Positions 12,201 to 23,544 of a DNA stretch of 64,000 bases are shown here, piece by piece (the first letter of the stretch is position 1; each line of letters begins with the position of its first letter). Both the position numbers and the translations under genes were made by a program. Source of the stretch: Alligator mississippiensis (lineage: Eukaryota > Chordata > Crocodylia > Alligatoridae); contig NC_081832.1 in assembly GCF_030867095.1 (NCBI RefSeq), positions 60,373,444-60,437,443 of the forward strand, in the 5' to 3' direction. Below the pieces are notes generated by a model that saw nothing but the letters and a program-made list of their open reading frames with translations, was not told the origin of the DNA and did no database searches.

Positions 12201-15200
12201 TTTACCGCTAAATTGTTCAGGTAAGAGCCCATGTTCTCCTTCAGCATGGTCACACCGGAGGCCAGGCACTGGAATTTTTCTTCCAGATCATCATACTCTT
12301 TGTCTTGTGTCTGCAAGTCAACAGCAGAAAGTTACATTAGGGGCCCTTGGAGGGGAGATTAGTCTATTGAATAATCTGAGCAGGTTTGGGGGATGGACTG
12401 CATGGGAAGGACTGGATTCTAACACAAAATGGAGTGAATGCCTGCCTGATGCTAGTGGGCAGTTCTTGGAGATGGACATCCTGGTCCTATTGTAAGCCAT
12501 GGGACTTCAAAAGGTCCACAGTTTCACCCTGAGTATACAGGGATGATGACAGTAGGGTAGAGCTGGAGCATGGGAGGGTCTTCCACAGCCTTGGAAGAAT
12601 GTATCAGTAGCTGCCTACTAGAAGAATCGTGTCCTCAAAGATTGAAGGTGTTGGCTCCACCATGCTCCATGTCCTCACTGACCAATGGATCACAGAAGTG
12701 AACTTAATGCTCAGCTCAGATCACCAGGTATTCCTCTCATTGGGGACTAATGACCACAGGGAGCCACACAGAGGCTGTGTTGTGGCTCATATGATAATAT
12801 AGAGCACATGTCATGGAATCATAGAAACACAGAGCTAGAAAAGCCCTCAGGAAATCACCTAGTCCAACCCCTTGCTCAAGGCAGGAGCCTCTATTTCTAA
12901 ACTGTCCCAGATGAATGTTTGCCTAACCTCTCAAACACTTCCCATGATAGAGCTTTCACAACCCCTCTAGGCAGTCTGTTTCACTGCTTCACCACCCTCA
13001 AAGTTAGAAAATCCTTCCAAATATCCAAACTAAATTTCTTTTGTTGCAAGCTAAGCCCATTACTTCAGGCCCTGTCTCCTGGGGACATGGAGGACAGTTG
13101 ATCACCACCCTCTTTAAACAACTCTTTTTGTGTTTTGCCTAGAATTGTAAGGTTGGAAAAGGCCTCAAAAGTCATCCAGTCCAACCCCCTGCTTCAGTGA
13201 CAATACCTTCCCAGACTAATACTCAGGATATGTCAGTGTTGATCATATGATCTCAGCATGGGTCACTGTGACAAGGCGCTTAGCATGCCTGTCACTTTAA
13301 GAGAAGGCAGGCAGTGGGAGAAGCTGCCTGCAGGTATGGCAGGAGCCAGTTAGAGTCACCTGGCCAGAAAGGGGTGGGGCTTGAAGCATATAAACCCAGG
13401 GCCTGAGCTGGTCCAGCAGTCTAGCCCTGAAAGCCACAGGAAGAGGAGCTCCTGGCAGCAAGTTGCCAGAGTAACCTCTGAGCTGGGGAAAGCAACACAG
13501 GTGGTTTGCAGAAGGGACTAAGGGGAGGCAAAAAGGTCTCAGCTCTCCCAGAAAGGAGAGAGGAGCTAGAGAGTCTGGGGATTTATAGCCCAGGAGGGGG
13601 TAAGTGTTAGCAGAGCCAGGGAGCCTGAAGGTATCACTGGCCCAGGAGTGAAGCCAGGGCCCAGAGATGGGCCAAAAGCTCAGGAAGGCTATAGTTGTAG
13701 ACTGATGAGGCCAGGGGACCCCAGGAGTCTCAACTATCCTAGGAGCAGGCTCAGGGCCAGAGAGAGGGGCTAAAAACTGGGGGTCACAGCTGGACACCAA
13801 GAGGGACCAGCAAACTTATAGCTCATGAGAGTTGAGGACTGGAAGCCCATAGCCCAGGAGGTGAGTGTGTCAGCAGGAATGAGTACCATCTGTGAGGCAT
13901 GGGTGTGGTGTAAGAGGTGGTTGGAGCCACTTAATAAGCACCTAGAGCAATGGGTGCCTTGAGGCACATACAGGCTGGGAGGGCCCGACTATGGACAGAC
14001 TGGGTTTAGGCTAGTGGGGTCCAGGAGAGGATCTGCTGGTGAAGGAAGGACAAGGACTGGTTCTAGGAGTAACAGGCAGCTTCCCTTTCATAGTCTAACA
14101 ATTCCATCAAGGTGTGGCAGGAAAGAGCAAAAGGGAGGGCACCTAGAATCAGGCTGAGGCAGTGGCCATTTTACCATCAGGGGTCACCCCTGGGTCCTGG
14201 CCCTGCTACAGTCACCCAGGTTTTGCATGTGCTATTTACAAATATATCTGTGGTCAATGTTAAGCCTTGTAGGCTACAAGAAATTTCAGATGTGGAAAAG
14301 ATGCTTTCAGAAAGTGGTCCCCACGTCTCCTGCTGTGAGGATCTGAAATCACCTACACGGACATACAGTCCTGTTCCTGGCAGCTGGTCCTGAGTGAGGC
14401 CCTCACCTTGGGCACAATGCCGGCTTCATGCATGAAGAGCCGGCTCAGACGTGTGGTCTTCTTGGCGATGGAGTGTGTGTTGAGCCGAGCGAGGCGCTCC
14501 CGTAGTGTCAGCTGCTCAGCCTTGTTGTATTTGAAAGCTGCCTCCGGTGAACAGGACAGAAGGGAGGGATATAAACAAGTCAAGAAGTCTCTGCTTTCCC
14601 CAAGGCTCCACAGCTTCTCTAGTCCTTGGGGGAAGGGGGGGGAGGGAAATGTGGCGCTGCTACCTCATATGCATGGAGGAGCACAGCTGGAGATACTGGT
14701 CACCTAATAGCTCACTCCATTGTGCACCTGCCTGAGTCTCCTTTCCTCCTGTGCTTAATCACCTGCACTACTTTGGTCTCATTTTAATTAGACCATGAGC
14801 TCTGTTCCCAAGTGCTTATGCATTGCCTAGATCCATGGGACCCTGATTCTTCAAGGGGTTCCTCAGTACTACTGTGATATAAATAATGCTAAAGAAGGCT
14901 TGGAATAGTAATAAGCAACATAAAAACAAAACCACTGCTGGAAGCATGGAAGCACTTTAGCGCCTTACCCACATCTGCTTCATTAGCAGAAAGGGTGAGA
15001 AAACTTAAGCCATTAATAGAGTAGCAAAGGCAGGCATAAAAGGCCAACTGTTTAAAAGCTGCGTCTTGACCAAAACTAGAACTGATACTGATAGGAGAGG
15101 GCTGGGCACTGCAGAAACACATGAAGGTTAATTTCTTAGCTGAATAAAAATTATTTTAAAATGGGATTTTTGAAAGTCTGATTTATTTTGTCTTGTTGAA

Positions 15201-18200
15201 AATCACCGGTTCCTTTTGCCTGTGTCACCTCTAAGCTCTGAGAATGAAACATGCCCATTGGTTTTGCTTTCTGATTCTCACCCACCAGCACTACACTGCA
15301 GAACTTCTTTCAATTAGTAGTAGTAATAGTAATAGTGCAACAGCAGTGCCTACAAGCTCTAGTTGAGATCAAGGCCCCATTGGGCTGGGCACTATGTGGC
15401 TGTATTGTAAGAGAGAGGACTCCTGCACTCTTAACTAGACACACAAGATGAAGGTTGAAAGGAAGGATTAGTTCACTTTGAATTAAAGCCAAACTCAAAA
15501 ATGGTTTCTGCAGGGCTTATAAGAGAGCAAATGAAGGTGATTCTACTTATCTCAGGCTTTAAGACCCACAGTCACCCTGGCTATGCCTCCATTTCACTGA
15601 TTCTCACTCACCTACTTCCTTGCGCCTTTTGTACTCATTGATGTTGGCGCTGACCTCCAGCATGGCATTGGTTGCGCTCTGCAGGGCAGGGTAGGCGCCA
15701 TCACTAGGTGATGTGTTCTCCAGGATCTTCTGCAGCAACAGCGCATACTTGGTGACCCGCTGGACTGGCATTACCAGGAAGAAGCTCAGGTCCGAAGCAC
15801 CAGTGTGAGGTCTGCAGGTGAGGTGAACAGTGTGTTTAGCCATGGGAGGGCTCTGAGCCTTCCTGCCTTTCCACTGCTGAGTGAGAGAGTTCTAACATGC
15901 AGAGTCATGAAGAGGGTCCGGCAGGCAAAGTGGCCTCAGACACAGGATTAAATGAGACATCCCCCTCCAAATTGATACGGAATGTGGATTATGTCCCCCA
16001 CCCCACTCCATCCTGAATGATCCCCTTGCAGGGAGGTCACGTTCCTCCATAGACATCATAAGCAGGCTGCCCTTGTTCCCCATTCCTTTGCAAATCCACA
16101 GCCAGATCCCCAGCTGCTGTAAATCGGCACCTCTTCCTCTCTCTAGCTCACTGACAACAGTGGGGCTTTGTAGCTTTCCTCCTGTTTGGGGGAGGTTGTT
16201 TTCCCATGCTGGGGATTTCTCAGCTATGAAGCCCTGACTTCAGCTTTCCACGGGGCTGCAGGCAGAGGACATCAGCTGTCACCCTATGCTAAGACACTGA
16301 GATGACTCTCTGCCAGCTGCAGAGAGCAAGCAACCCAAAGGACACTGCCAGTCACGGCCTGACATCCTTGCCTCATTGAACAGTGCCACACTTGTTTAAC
16401 TCATAGGCCCCAGGATTGATTTTTGTCTTGGGACAGAGAGACCGGCAGTCTGTGACTAGTTGCTGTTAGCAGTATGAAGGCGGTAGCAGGTTGACAGTGT
16501 CCAGGTTCCCCCTGCAGCATGGTGGGCACTCTTCAATCAGGACATGCCTTGCCTGTTGCACTCCAAGAGGCATAAGAACTCACACAGCTCCTCCTCATCC
16601 CCCACTGCACTCCTAAGCATCAGGACCCATTGATGACCTAGCTAATAGAAGCTGGCAGGTCCACAGCAATCCACTCCTGTCCTCAGGACATACAGGGGAC
16701 TGGGAGGTACCTTCCCATCCATTATGCCTGTGAGTGATGCTTTCTTGTTGGCCAGCCAGAAGCAGGGAGCAGGTGTGGGCTGTGGATGCTGTCAGTCATC
16801 AGCCTTTACAATGCTCCAAGTCTAGACAGTTGAGTTGAGGATCTAACACGAGGACCAAGCTCCAGTCCAGGGCAAGTGCAGCATGATGCAAAGGCATGTG
16901 TTTCTGACCCTTCCTTCCTGGCAAATTAACACCCTGCATCCTGCACACATGCTGGAGGGAAGAGGGATAGCCCCTAAAAGCCCATGCACCCCCCTCCAAG
17001 GACTCCTTCTCCCTCTTTTATTCTAGGGTCCCTTCCTGCCCAGCAGGGGTAAGGTACGTCTCCCTCTGGAGCCTGTCACTGCTGCTCCCTACTCAGCCGG
17101 GGGTGGGGGGTGTGCCAGGTGAGGAGAGATTCTGTTGCCCCCCACTCAGGAGCTCAGCTGTCCATCAGGCCGGGCTTGATGTGCAGAGGAGAGCTGTGTG
17201 CCCCAGGGCAGTGCAGAGCCATAGGGCCACCCCTCACACCTTGGTGTTGCCTCTTCAGCCCCTGGGCAGGTTGTCTGCTGGTCCTACCCGACCTGGCAGG
17301 GGTGAATTACTGGGGTGCCTGCTCTGCCTCTTGACCTTCACTGCTCCCCACAACCACGGACAGGAAAGAAGTTCCAACCTCTGCTCTCAACCCCAGGTAT
17401 GAGCAGCCAGCTCCCCTGAGAGGAACCCAAAATCAGTCTCTGCTCTGGTTCATCTCTGCTAGTTTCAGGGGCCGTGCTCCTCAAGGTCTAGGTCACTGCC
17501 TCCCACGGCTGCCTCAACAGCTGCCTGAGGTGGCCACAAGCCATCTCCGCCTCTTATCTCAGCTCACCTACTGAAGCAGAATGTCTGATTTGATCTCATT
17601 CAGCAAGGTCTTCTGCAGGTGCTGGGAATGCCCCATAAATCACTAACCAGTCCCTACTATGCCTCCTACTGAGCCCCACAGCAACTAGCATCCAGGATTC
17701 TGGGACTTGGAGCAGGACATCAAGGGGCTAAATGAGGTCATGGCATGAAGGTGGTTGCTAACCCTCATTTCATGCTATACGATCCAGCTGGTTGAAGGCA
17801 TCACCCACCCCCAGCTTCTTCAGGGACCTTCTGTTAAGAGGACAGGGACATCCAGCTAGCTGCATGAAAGCAGCGTGCTTCCATGTTCTGTCCATCATGG
17901 ACCACCAGTGCACAGCACTGAGCCTTCTCAGGAACAAGTACTTACACCATTGTATTCAGGGTGTCTAGGATCTCCTGCTGCAACCGTGGGTCTTTCCTGT
18001 AACTTTCCACAAGCAACAGGGCCTGCTCATAGCTGGCACAGTAGACCTTATAGACACTCTCCATCTTTTCCTTGAACTCCTGAAACAAGGCACCTGGTGC
18101 AGAGAGAGAGAGTAGTGGTGGAAAGCTGGTCCCTCTCATGGGGGATGGATTCCCTCAGCACACATGGTGCCATGTAATAATCAGCCTCCTTGTGGGCAGA

Positions 18201-21200
18201 GTCAAAGAGAAGGGAAAGACTGAGTGGGTCTGGTGACCAAGGTAATCTCTCAGCTCTCAGCTGAAATTTAGGCCCACCGGCCAGGGACAGTATACAAAAA
18301 GCACACAGTGCCTTTGAACTTGGAGAGGGTTGGAGGTCTCCTCATTCTCTAAAAGAGTAATGGAGGGAGTTCAGAAAGCCCTCCCCTCCTCCCCCAACCA
18401 GCTGGAAATTAGGTTGTGGGGACCTGAGCAAACAAGACAAAATGGCACTAGGCCTGCCACTTGCCAAGTATCACCCAACAACAGACATCACTGCCCCTCA
18501 GGCCCTTTCTGACTGGGCAATGTCACTTCTTACTCTGTTTTTTCCTCATTTCCATGGCTAGGGTAGGGCTGATCTCCTATGTGATGTGGTTTGTGCCCTG
18601 CAGGACTAGTGTCTCCATGATTTCATGGAGCCAGTTGAACAGATGGTGGTGTTTAATACACAGGACCCAGCAATCCCTTCCCATCTGGCTCTGGATTTCA
18701 GGGAGAAGCAGGTGGACTCTAGTGAGTGGCATGGAGCTTGCTCCAGAGGGACACGCTGTTGGTGGAGGCTGCCAGAATCACATTAGCTCTGCCACACTTA
18801 ATATTGAGGAGCAAGAGTGCTGAGGAAAGTATGTGTGTGTTGGGAGATGGACTGTGGCTGCTTGGATGAAACCAGCCTTTTCCCCCTGCTGCTCCTGTTG
18901 GGACCTGGGTTGTCTGTTTAGTCTCAGCATGGCACATGAGATGTCACTGCCACCTTCACACTTACTGATCTGGTTCAGCTGCTCAGTGTGGCTGACTGTA
19001 GCCTCCAGCCTTTTCAGGAAACGTCTGGAGATATGCAGGACATCATCAATGTTCGAGAAAAGCCCTTCCAGGTCCAGATCAGGCAGCTGAAAGGAAAATG
19101 AGTCATCAGAATGAACTCATTCCTAAAAAGGGAGTGTAGCCTGGAGCTGACAGGCAGGTGGGGTGAGTGCCCTTCAGGATAGCCTCTCAGGCTGCACATA
19201 GGACTGGATGGATGGAAAACAGTGATTTGGCATCCCAGAGTATCAAAACCGAGCCCTCTTCTCCTAAGGAATAAAAATGGGGCCTTGCAACAACCAGAGA
19301 ATGTCAGTCCACAAGCTCCACCAGCTGTGAGGCACAGACTTGAAATGGAGCCTCCCACATCCCATGATATGCCCCTGTGCCAGGTTGTTGAGAATCCTTC
19401 TCTCTCTCATTGTTCTGCTGTAGGAACAAAGTTGCCATCAAAGCCAAGGCAAGTGACCTGGAGAAGGATGCCTTGAATTCAAATGCCTGTGTAAGTCCAT
19501 CCCAACCATGCAGTTGGTCCAATGAAAGACATTGATCTGAGAGGCAAAGATTTTTGTGGGCAAAGCCAATACATTTTTACACAACTACTCGGTTCAGAGA
19601 AGATAGCAGGTTTTGTTAAAAATATTCTAGCCTGAGCACACTGTCTCCATGGCTTTCCCTTACCTATATCCAGGCACCACAGCTGCAGAGCCAGGAATCA
19701 AAGCCACACATGCTCATTCACAGTTTGCACACAGATGTGTGTTGTGTGCACATCACCAAATGTCTGTGCTCATGACTGCAGCCAGGGTAACTTTAGGGGA
19801 TAGTTTGGGGAGATTTGTCCCTTGGTGTTGTAGCATAATTTAATGGGGCAAAACTCTACTGGGATTACTTTCATTCTTTGTGCATCTGGCTTGGAAGGGT
19901 TTTAGGCCAACCAAGGGCACACGTTTAGGAAGGGGGTGGGTTCTTTTGGACTTGGACATCAATCTTTCAGAACTGGTTAGGCACATGTCTGCCTTGTCTG
20001 CTGTGGAAGAGGCTGCTTAAAGGGCCTTTATGTGTGTTATGTCAGGGGTTTTCAACCTTTTTTAACAAGCATACCCCTTCATAGGCAGTGGAAGGTGGAG
20101 GGGGGCTAATGGGGCTTAGCCCCCCCAAAATGTGGGACAGAGGTAGGGCTGCAAGGCAGCCTGGCCGTGGGCTTCTGGCAGCTGCACCAGAGACGGGGAG
20201 GAGAGTGGGTGCAGCAATGAGGGAGGGAGTGGGGCTGGGGCTGGGGGAGGGGCAGGCACTGCCCAGCTGGGGTGGGGGGGACGCGCGACTGATCCATGAG
20301 CAGCTCATCTGGGGGGTTCAGCTCCTGCTGCTACGCGCACCCCAGTAGGGCATGGCGGGGGGGCGTGTGCTACCAGATCTGCACAGGGCAGGGCAGGCTG
20401 TTGCTGCGAGCTGGGGCCGGGGTGGCACTGGGCTCTTCCCAGCGAGGTGGGACTGGGCCAGGCTGTGCTTGGGGCAGGTGGTGGCAGTGCTGGGAGCGGG
20501 GGGCTGCAGCCACCTCAGAATTCACCACAGGCCCCCAACCCTGTCCCCTAGTGCTGCTGCCACTCGCCCAGAGCACAGCACAGCCCAGCCCAGCACCCGC
20601 TGGGAAAAGTCTGTCGCTGCCCCAGCCTGCAACAGCAGACTGCAGATCCAGCAGCACATGCCTCCTGTGCCCTCCCGGGGCATGTGCAGTGGTCGGAGCC
20701 ACCCCCACTCCCCAGCTCCCTGGACAAGCCACAATTCCTTCCCGCACCCCAGCCTACCTCACCCCACCCCGACTGGGCAGCGCCTGCCCCTGTGCCAGGC
20801 CCATCCCGATCCCCCGCCCTGGCCCTCCTTTCCTCTCTCCCTGCAGACTTACCTGCTCGGGGGGAAACACACGCGCTCAGCGCTCCCGCCTCAAATTTTT
20901 TTCTTCCTCTGCCTGTAGTGGCCAATCAGGAAAGCAAGCTGGGGTGGGGGGCGGGAAAGAGCATGGTACCAGTGGCACCCTGCATGTCCCTCCTCCCTCC
21001 CCAGGGGAGATGCTGCTACCTTGTGCCAGTTTGTCCCTGCCTGCCCACGCATACCCCCTACAACCTTTCTAAGTACCCCTGGGGGTACGCGTACCCCGGT
21101 TGACAACCCTTGTGTTATGTGATAGGTCTGTGCCCTGGTCATTTAGCATCTCCATGATTTCATGGAACTAGTGAAACAGACTGTGGTGACTGGCAGACAT

Positions 21201-21494
21201 CACTTCACTTTGACACCAGTGAACATTTGCTGATCATTATCTGGTCTCTCTGCTGGGAGAGTTTAGCTGACATCTCACCTGCTTTTGCTGGAGGTGGGCC
21301 CGTATATCTGACACACACAGCTGGATGGTGTGGACATAGCTGGCCTCTGTCTTGATCAGCTCTTCCACTGCCAGTCTTTGGTTCTGCTCTGTTTTATCAA
21401 GCCATATCACCTCTTCATAGATGGAGCATTCAGCCCCTGGTATCTCTGTCTCTGTCTCTGTAGCTGGAGGCTCATCACTGCCAGAGCTCGCCAT
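6016..21494 (-). CDS. ARHGEF37: ARHGEF37, Rho guanine nucleotide exchange factor 37 (12 coding exons, complete)
   Basis: A DH-domain protein of the DNMBP/Tuba-related group, expected in the cytoplasm to promote GDP/GTP exchange on Rho GTPases and bind membranes through a BAR domain. No PH domain is seen, which is typical of this group. I joined 12 exons by GT-AG sites and phase: 21494-21279, 19086-18966, 18093-17946, 15811-15612, 14537-14407, 12310-12206, 10187-10077, 9724-9395, 8730-8602, 8157-7962, 7067-6895 and 6249-6016. They total 2,094 nt (697 residues plus stop) with no frame break. The DH domain covers about residues 38-228, BAR about 240-455, SH3-1 about 518-577 (ends in [12 protein letters not shown]) and SH3-2 about 621-676 (contains [12 protein letters not shown]). 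The human protein, as I recall it, is about 675 residues with the same domain order and a C-terminal GWSLP motif, also present here. The start ATG follows an in-frame TGA in the 5' UTR. The domain assignment is from memory of the human protein, not from a search. Confidence 0.95.
6895..7067 (-). CDS. ARHGEF37: ARHGEF37 coding exon 11 (end of SH3-1 and linker)
   Basis: Acceptor CCCTGCAG, donor CAG/GTGGGTG; 173 nt, phase 1 in and phase 0 out. Residues 563-620 finish SH3-1 with [15 protein letters not shown], then run through a charged linker rich in Arg and Pro to the second SH3 domain. Confidence 0.92.
7962..8157 (-). CDS. ARHGEF37: ARHGEF37 coding exon 10 (first SH3 domain)
   Basis: Acceptor CTATTAG, donor GGAG/GTATGTG; 196 nt, phase 0 in and phase 1 out. 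Residues 498-562 hold most of SH3-1, from [11 protein letters not shown] to RWLVDAGG. The SH3 pattern ALxxxDTKGNxxRWLV is visible. Confidence 0.9.
8602..8730 (-). CDS. ARHGEF37: ARHGEF37 coding exon 9
   Basis: Acceptor TTTCCACAG, donor CAG/GTAGGAG; 129 nt, phase 0. Residues 455-497 begin [20 protein letters not shown] second in-frame acceptor (CACCCCAG) lies 15 nt upstream and would add five residues (GLFPQ). I chose the inner site because it matches the human junction as I recall it. Confidence 0.88.
9395..9724 (-). CDS. ARHGEF37: ARHGEF37 coding exon 8 (BAR, largest internal exon)
   Basis: Acceptor CCACAG, donor CAG/GTAATG; 330 nt, 110 codons, phase 0. Residues 345-454 contain [19 protein letters not shown] and the following [10 protein letters not shown] segment. 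This is the long helical core of the BAR domain and the best-conserved stretch of the gene. Confidence 0.94.
10077..10187 (-). CDS. ARHGEF37: ARHGEF37 coding exon 7 (BAR)
   Basis: Acceptor CTTTAG, donor TTT/GTGAGT; 111 nt, 37 codons, phase 0 on both sides. Residues 308-344 begin [17 protein letters not shown] and continue the BAR domain. There is no start codon in frame, so single-ORF gene finding would miss it; frame and phase place it. Confidence 0.88.
11570..11830. repeat. MITE-like repeat with an internal long hairpin
   Basis: Two arms (11695-11728 and 11756-11790, about 34-35 nt) are inverted copies that differ by two substitutions and one extra A. They are separated by 27 nt. The outer limits are unclear. 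The family is unknown. Confidence 0.5.
12206..12310 (-). CDS. ARHGEF37: ARHGEF37 coding exon 6 (start of BAR)
   Basis: Acceptor CTTGCAG, donor GCG/GTAAAA; 105 nt, exactly 35 codons, phase 0 on both sides. Residues 273-307 include [14 protein letters not shown], the opening helix of the BAR domain. The donor lacks the usual G at position +5, so it is weaker than the others. Confidence 0.9.
12814..13252 (-). mobile_element. CR1 LINE 3' fragments (two pieces)
   Basis: Piece one (about 12814-13128) starts GGAATCATAGAAACACAGAG and carries TAGTCCAACCCCTTGCTC. Piece two (about 13138-13252) repeats the CR1 end motif AGTCCAACCCCCTGCTTCAG. They lie in ARHGEF37 intron 6 (coding-exon numbering 5 to 6), just left of the solo LTR. 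Confidence 0.75.
13267..14210 (+). mobile_element. Solo LTR (fossil LTR retroelement) in an ARHGEF37 intron
   Basis: A 944-bp unit starting TGTGACAAGG and ending GCTACA, flanked on both sides by the 5-bp duplication GTCAC (13262-13266 and 14211-14215). It has a TATAAA at 13389-13394. Its 3' part (TTCCATCAAGGTGTGGCAGG) resembles the end of the LTRs at 31-44 kb, so the families are related. It lies between ARHGEF37 coding exons 5 and 6 on the opposite strand. Confidence 0.85.
14407..14537 (-). CDS. ARHGEF37: ARHGEF37 coding exon 5 (DH-BAR linker)
   Basis: Acceptor GAGGCAG, donor AAG/GTGAGG; 131 nt, leaving in phase 0. Residues 229-272 contain [20 protein letters not shown] and the following Thr-Arg-Leu-Ser stretch. 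This links the end of the DH domain to the BAR region. Confidence 0.92.
15310..15410. repeat. Ancient SINE/LINE-like remnant with a trinucleotide run
   Basis: A short (TAG)n-like run is followed by AAGGCCCCATTGGGCTGGGC, a block common in reptile interspersed repeats. The family is not certain. Confidence 0.3.
15612..15811 (-). CDS. ARHGEF37: ARHGEF37 coding exon 4 (DH core)
   Basis: Acceptor CTGCAG, donor G/GTGAGTGAG; 200 nt. Residues 162-228 hold the DH signature helix [18 protein letters not shown], the conserved core that contacts the GTPase in Dbl-family exchange factors. The exon ends in phase 1. Confidence 0.93.
17946..18093 (-). CDS. ARHGEF37: ARHGEF37 coding exon 3 (DH domain)
   Basis: Acceptor CACCAG, donor GT/GTAAG; 148 nt, entering in phase 1 and leaving with two bases. 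Residues 113-161 include [20 protein letters not shown], very close to the human DH segment as I remember it. The codon split to the next exon is GT+A (Val). Confidence 0.9.
18966..19086 (-). CDS. ARHGEF37: ARHGEF37 coding exon 2 (DH domain)
   Basis: Acceptor TTTCAG, donor A/GTAAGTG; 121 nt, entering in phase 0 and leaving in phase 1. It encodes residues 73-112, including [20 protein letters not shown], which matches the DH-domain pattern of a LFSNI motif followed by a helix. It holds only part of one reading frame and no internal ATG start. Confidence 0.9.
20043..21112. mobile_element. hAT-like DNA transposon, non-autonomous
   Basis: A 1,070-bp unit with terminal inverted repeats (left CAGGGGTTTTCAACC, right CAAGGGTTGTCAACC when reversed). 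It is flanked by a perfect 8-bp duplication TGTTATGT (20035-20042 and 21113-21120). The 8-bp duplication and CAGGG-type ends are hAT hallmarks. The interior is very GC-rich and carries long accidental open frames but no transposase I recognise. It sits in ARHGEF37 intron 1 of the coding region. Confidence 0.88.
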
Positions 21495-21508
21495 GTCAGC
21501 AGGAGGCT
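21279..21508 (-). CDS. ARHGEF37: ARHGEF37 first coding exon
   Basis: The acceptor CTCCCTTAG ends at 21509, with a long pyrimidine tract and a CTAAC branch-like site upstream. ATG is at 21494-21492, preceded by an in-frame TGA. Residues 1-72 comprise an acidic Thr/Glu-rich leader and the first DH helix ([17 protein letters not shown]). The donor is CAG/GTGAGATG and the exon ends in phase 0. Confidence 0.92.
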
Positions 21509-22116
21509 CTAAGGGAGATGGAGGGGGGCAGGGTTAGAGCAGTTCTCCAACTGAGTCATCTCAGCAGGTTTAGGCAAGACTTCACTGAGGGAAGGCTCTT
21601 TGATTCAGTGGGACCCGCTCTGCATCTAGCCGAGACTGGCAGTAACCAGAAGTCCAACAGCCCAGTTTGGGTGTCAGTCGAGTGCAGTCTCAGTCTAGTG
21701 TAGAGATAAAGCTTGGATCATTCTTCGGGTGACATCATGATACTACACATTCCAATATGATGTATAAACAAGGATTTATCTTTTCAGGATTCTTGGCAAA
21801 GCTGGGAGAAGAATAAGGAGAAAAAAATATATTGTTAGTTGCAGCAAATGAGCATAGAAAAGAGGCATGTAAAAGGACTTGGGAACAGTTGCAGTCCTAA
21901 AATATGAATTTTATTGATCTCTAGGGCCAGGTTTTCAGTTATACTAGGCACACAAGCTGTACAGGCCAGGCACACAGCTAGGCACACAGTTATGATGTCT
22001 GCTTGCATAAAGATGATAAATGCACACACATGTGCTGTATACTTATTTGCTGTATGCACAGGCACAATGATCTAACCTGCAGGAGCACCAGCAGTAGATA
22101 GGTATGAAAAAATTAG

Positions 22117-22428
22117 CTCTGGGTGGCCAACATGTCGCACAAGTGCCACCAGTGGCACAGGTAGCCTCTGAGTGTGGCACACAGTAGATCAAGAAGGGAA
22201 CAGGCAGCACAGGAGCAGATGAGGGCAGGAATCAGGAAGCAAAGCCATACATAGGGCAGGGAGCATAGGAAAGGAAGCATAATGCAGAGTAGCAGATCAG
22301 GCAGAGAGCACAGGGCTGGGAGCAGAAAGCAGAGCAGCAGCTTGGGCACAGGAAAGGGATCAGAGATTTGGGGAAATAGGCGGGACTAACATTTGTGGCT
22401 CACCAGCCAAAAATGTTGGCCTCCACTG
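22117..22428. mobile_element. hAT-like short element
   Basis: The ends GGTGGCCAACATGT and, reversed, CAGTGGAGGCCAACATTTTT form an imperfect inverted repeat of the type seen in reptile hAT MITEs. AATTAG flanks it on both sides (22111-22116 and 22429-22434), part of a probable 8-bp duplication. The interior is purine-rich with repeated GGCAG/AGCAG motifs. Confidence 0.6.
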
Positions 22429-23544
22429 AATTAGGGTATTTGTTTGCAAGCAAGTGCCAAAGCTGCTTTCAAAACTGGGACCAGGAATCTAGGATGACGC
22501 CCATCAGTGACACAGGTGATTGGGCTGCTCTTCCACCTTGCTGCCTTTGTGTACATTCCTTTTGGATCAGGGTCGTTATTAACACAGCTTCTAATTCCAC
22601 TTTAATCAGCTGGAATCCTGCCTGCTGCTCCACAGCCTTATCCAAGCTTATTAGCATTCTTTCCATTGACTGCAAGGACCTTTGAATCAGACGCTAGCAC
22701 AGGCCATGCTGTGGCATGGGGTATCAGGTTGGTTTGTTACAGAAACTAGAAAGAGAAGTATTATCATTAGCAAGGTACATGCCTTTTACATGGATGTGCC
22801 TGCTTGGTTTCCTTCCTGCCTGCAGAGAGCAAGAATAAATAAAGTTAGCTCATGCAGTTTTCTTCCTGTGCTTAGCTCATTTGGAAGCTGAGGAGGAAGA
22901 AACAGCAATCAGCCTGGCAAAGACAAAACACTCCAATTCTCCCCTGGGTGGGAACCTTGAATAGGATAAGCAGGGGGCTGCCTGCGTCAGGCCCAATCCG
23001 CTGCAGAGAACAGCTTGTCCTAGCCCAGGCTCCTAAAGGGCTTTCAAACAACCAACAAGGCGTGGGAGCCAAAGGGGAGGGGCACCTGCCAGGTGATCCT
23101 CCTCCAGAACAGGAGGGGAAGAATGAGGTCAGGGCGGAGATGTCTGAGCAGGATAACAGAGGTGCTGTGGAAACTGAAATTGCTACTGCCGTGATGCAAT
23201 GCGCTCCTCAGGGGTGTTTTCAATGCACTCAACTCAAAGAGGCTCCAGAGCTGAATAATTCAGCTTGCTGCCACTTCAAGTCCTACCCAACTGCTTGAAA
23301 AGAAATGCAGCCCTGATAACAGCCTGTGTTTGGGAGAAGAAGAAAAATTAAACTAAAAGAACAGTAGGTCCTGGGTACTCTCAGTCACCCCTCCCATTTT
23401 TAAAGGTACACTTTCTGTTTTGTTGGGGGTTCTTATTTGTGCTCCATTTGGATGTGACTGCAGAAGATTTTTTTAACTCATCTGTCTAATCAGTGTTTGA
23501 TATCCCTTCCTTTGCCAGTTCCCCACTACATCAGGGCTGTTGCT

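Noticed and set aside
18570-18650. Similarity to 21113-21200 around TCTCCATGATTTCATGGA
   Set aside because: It looks like an old local or dispersed duplication, but similarity is modest and the limits cannot be drawn by eye.
20296-21072. A 258-codon open frame on the plus strand, with others overlapping
   Set aside because: It lies inside the GC-rich hAT-like element. High GC makes stop codons rare in every frame, and the composition (Pro, Ala, Cys, Ser) has no family resemblance.
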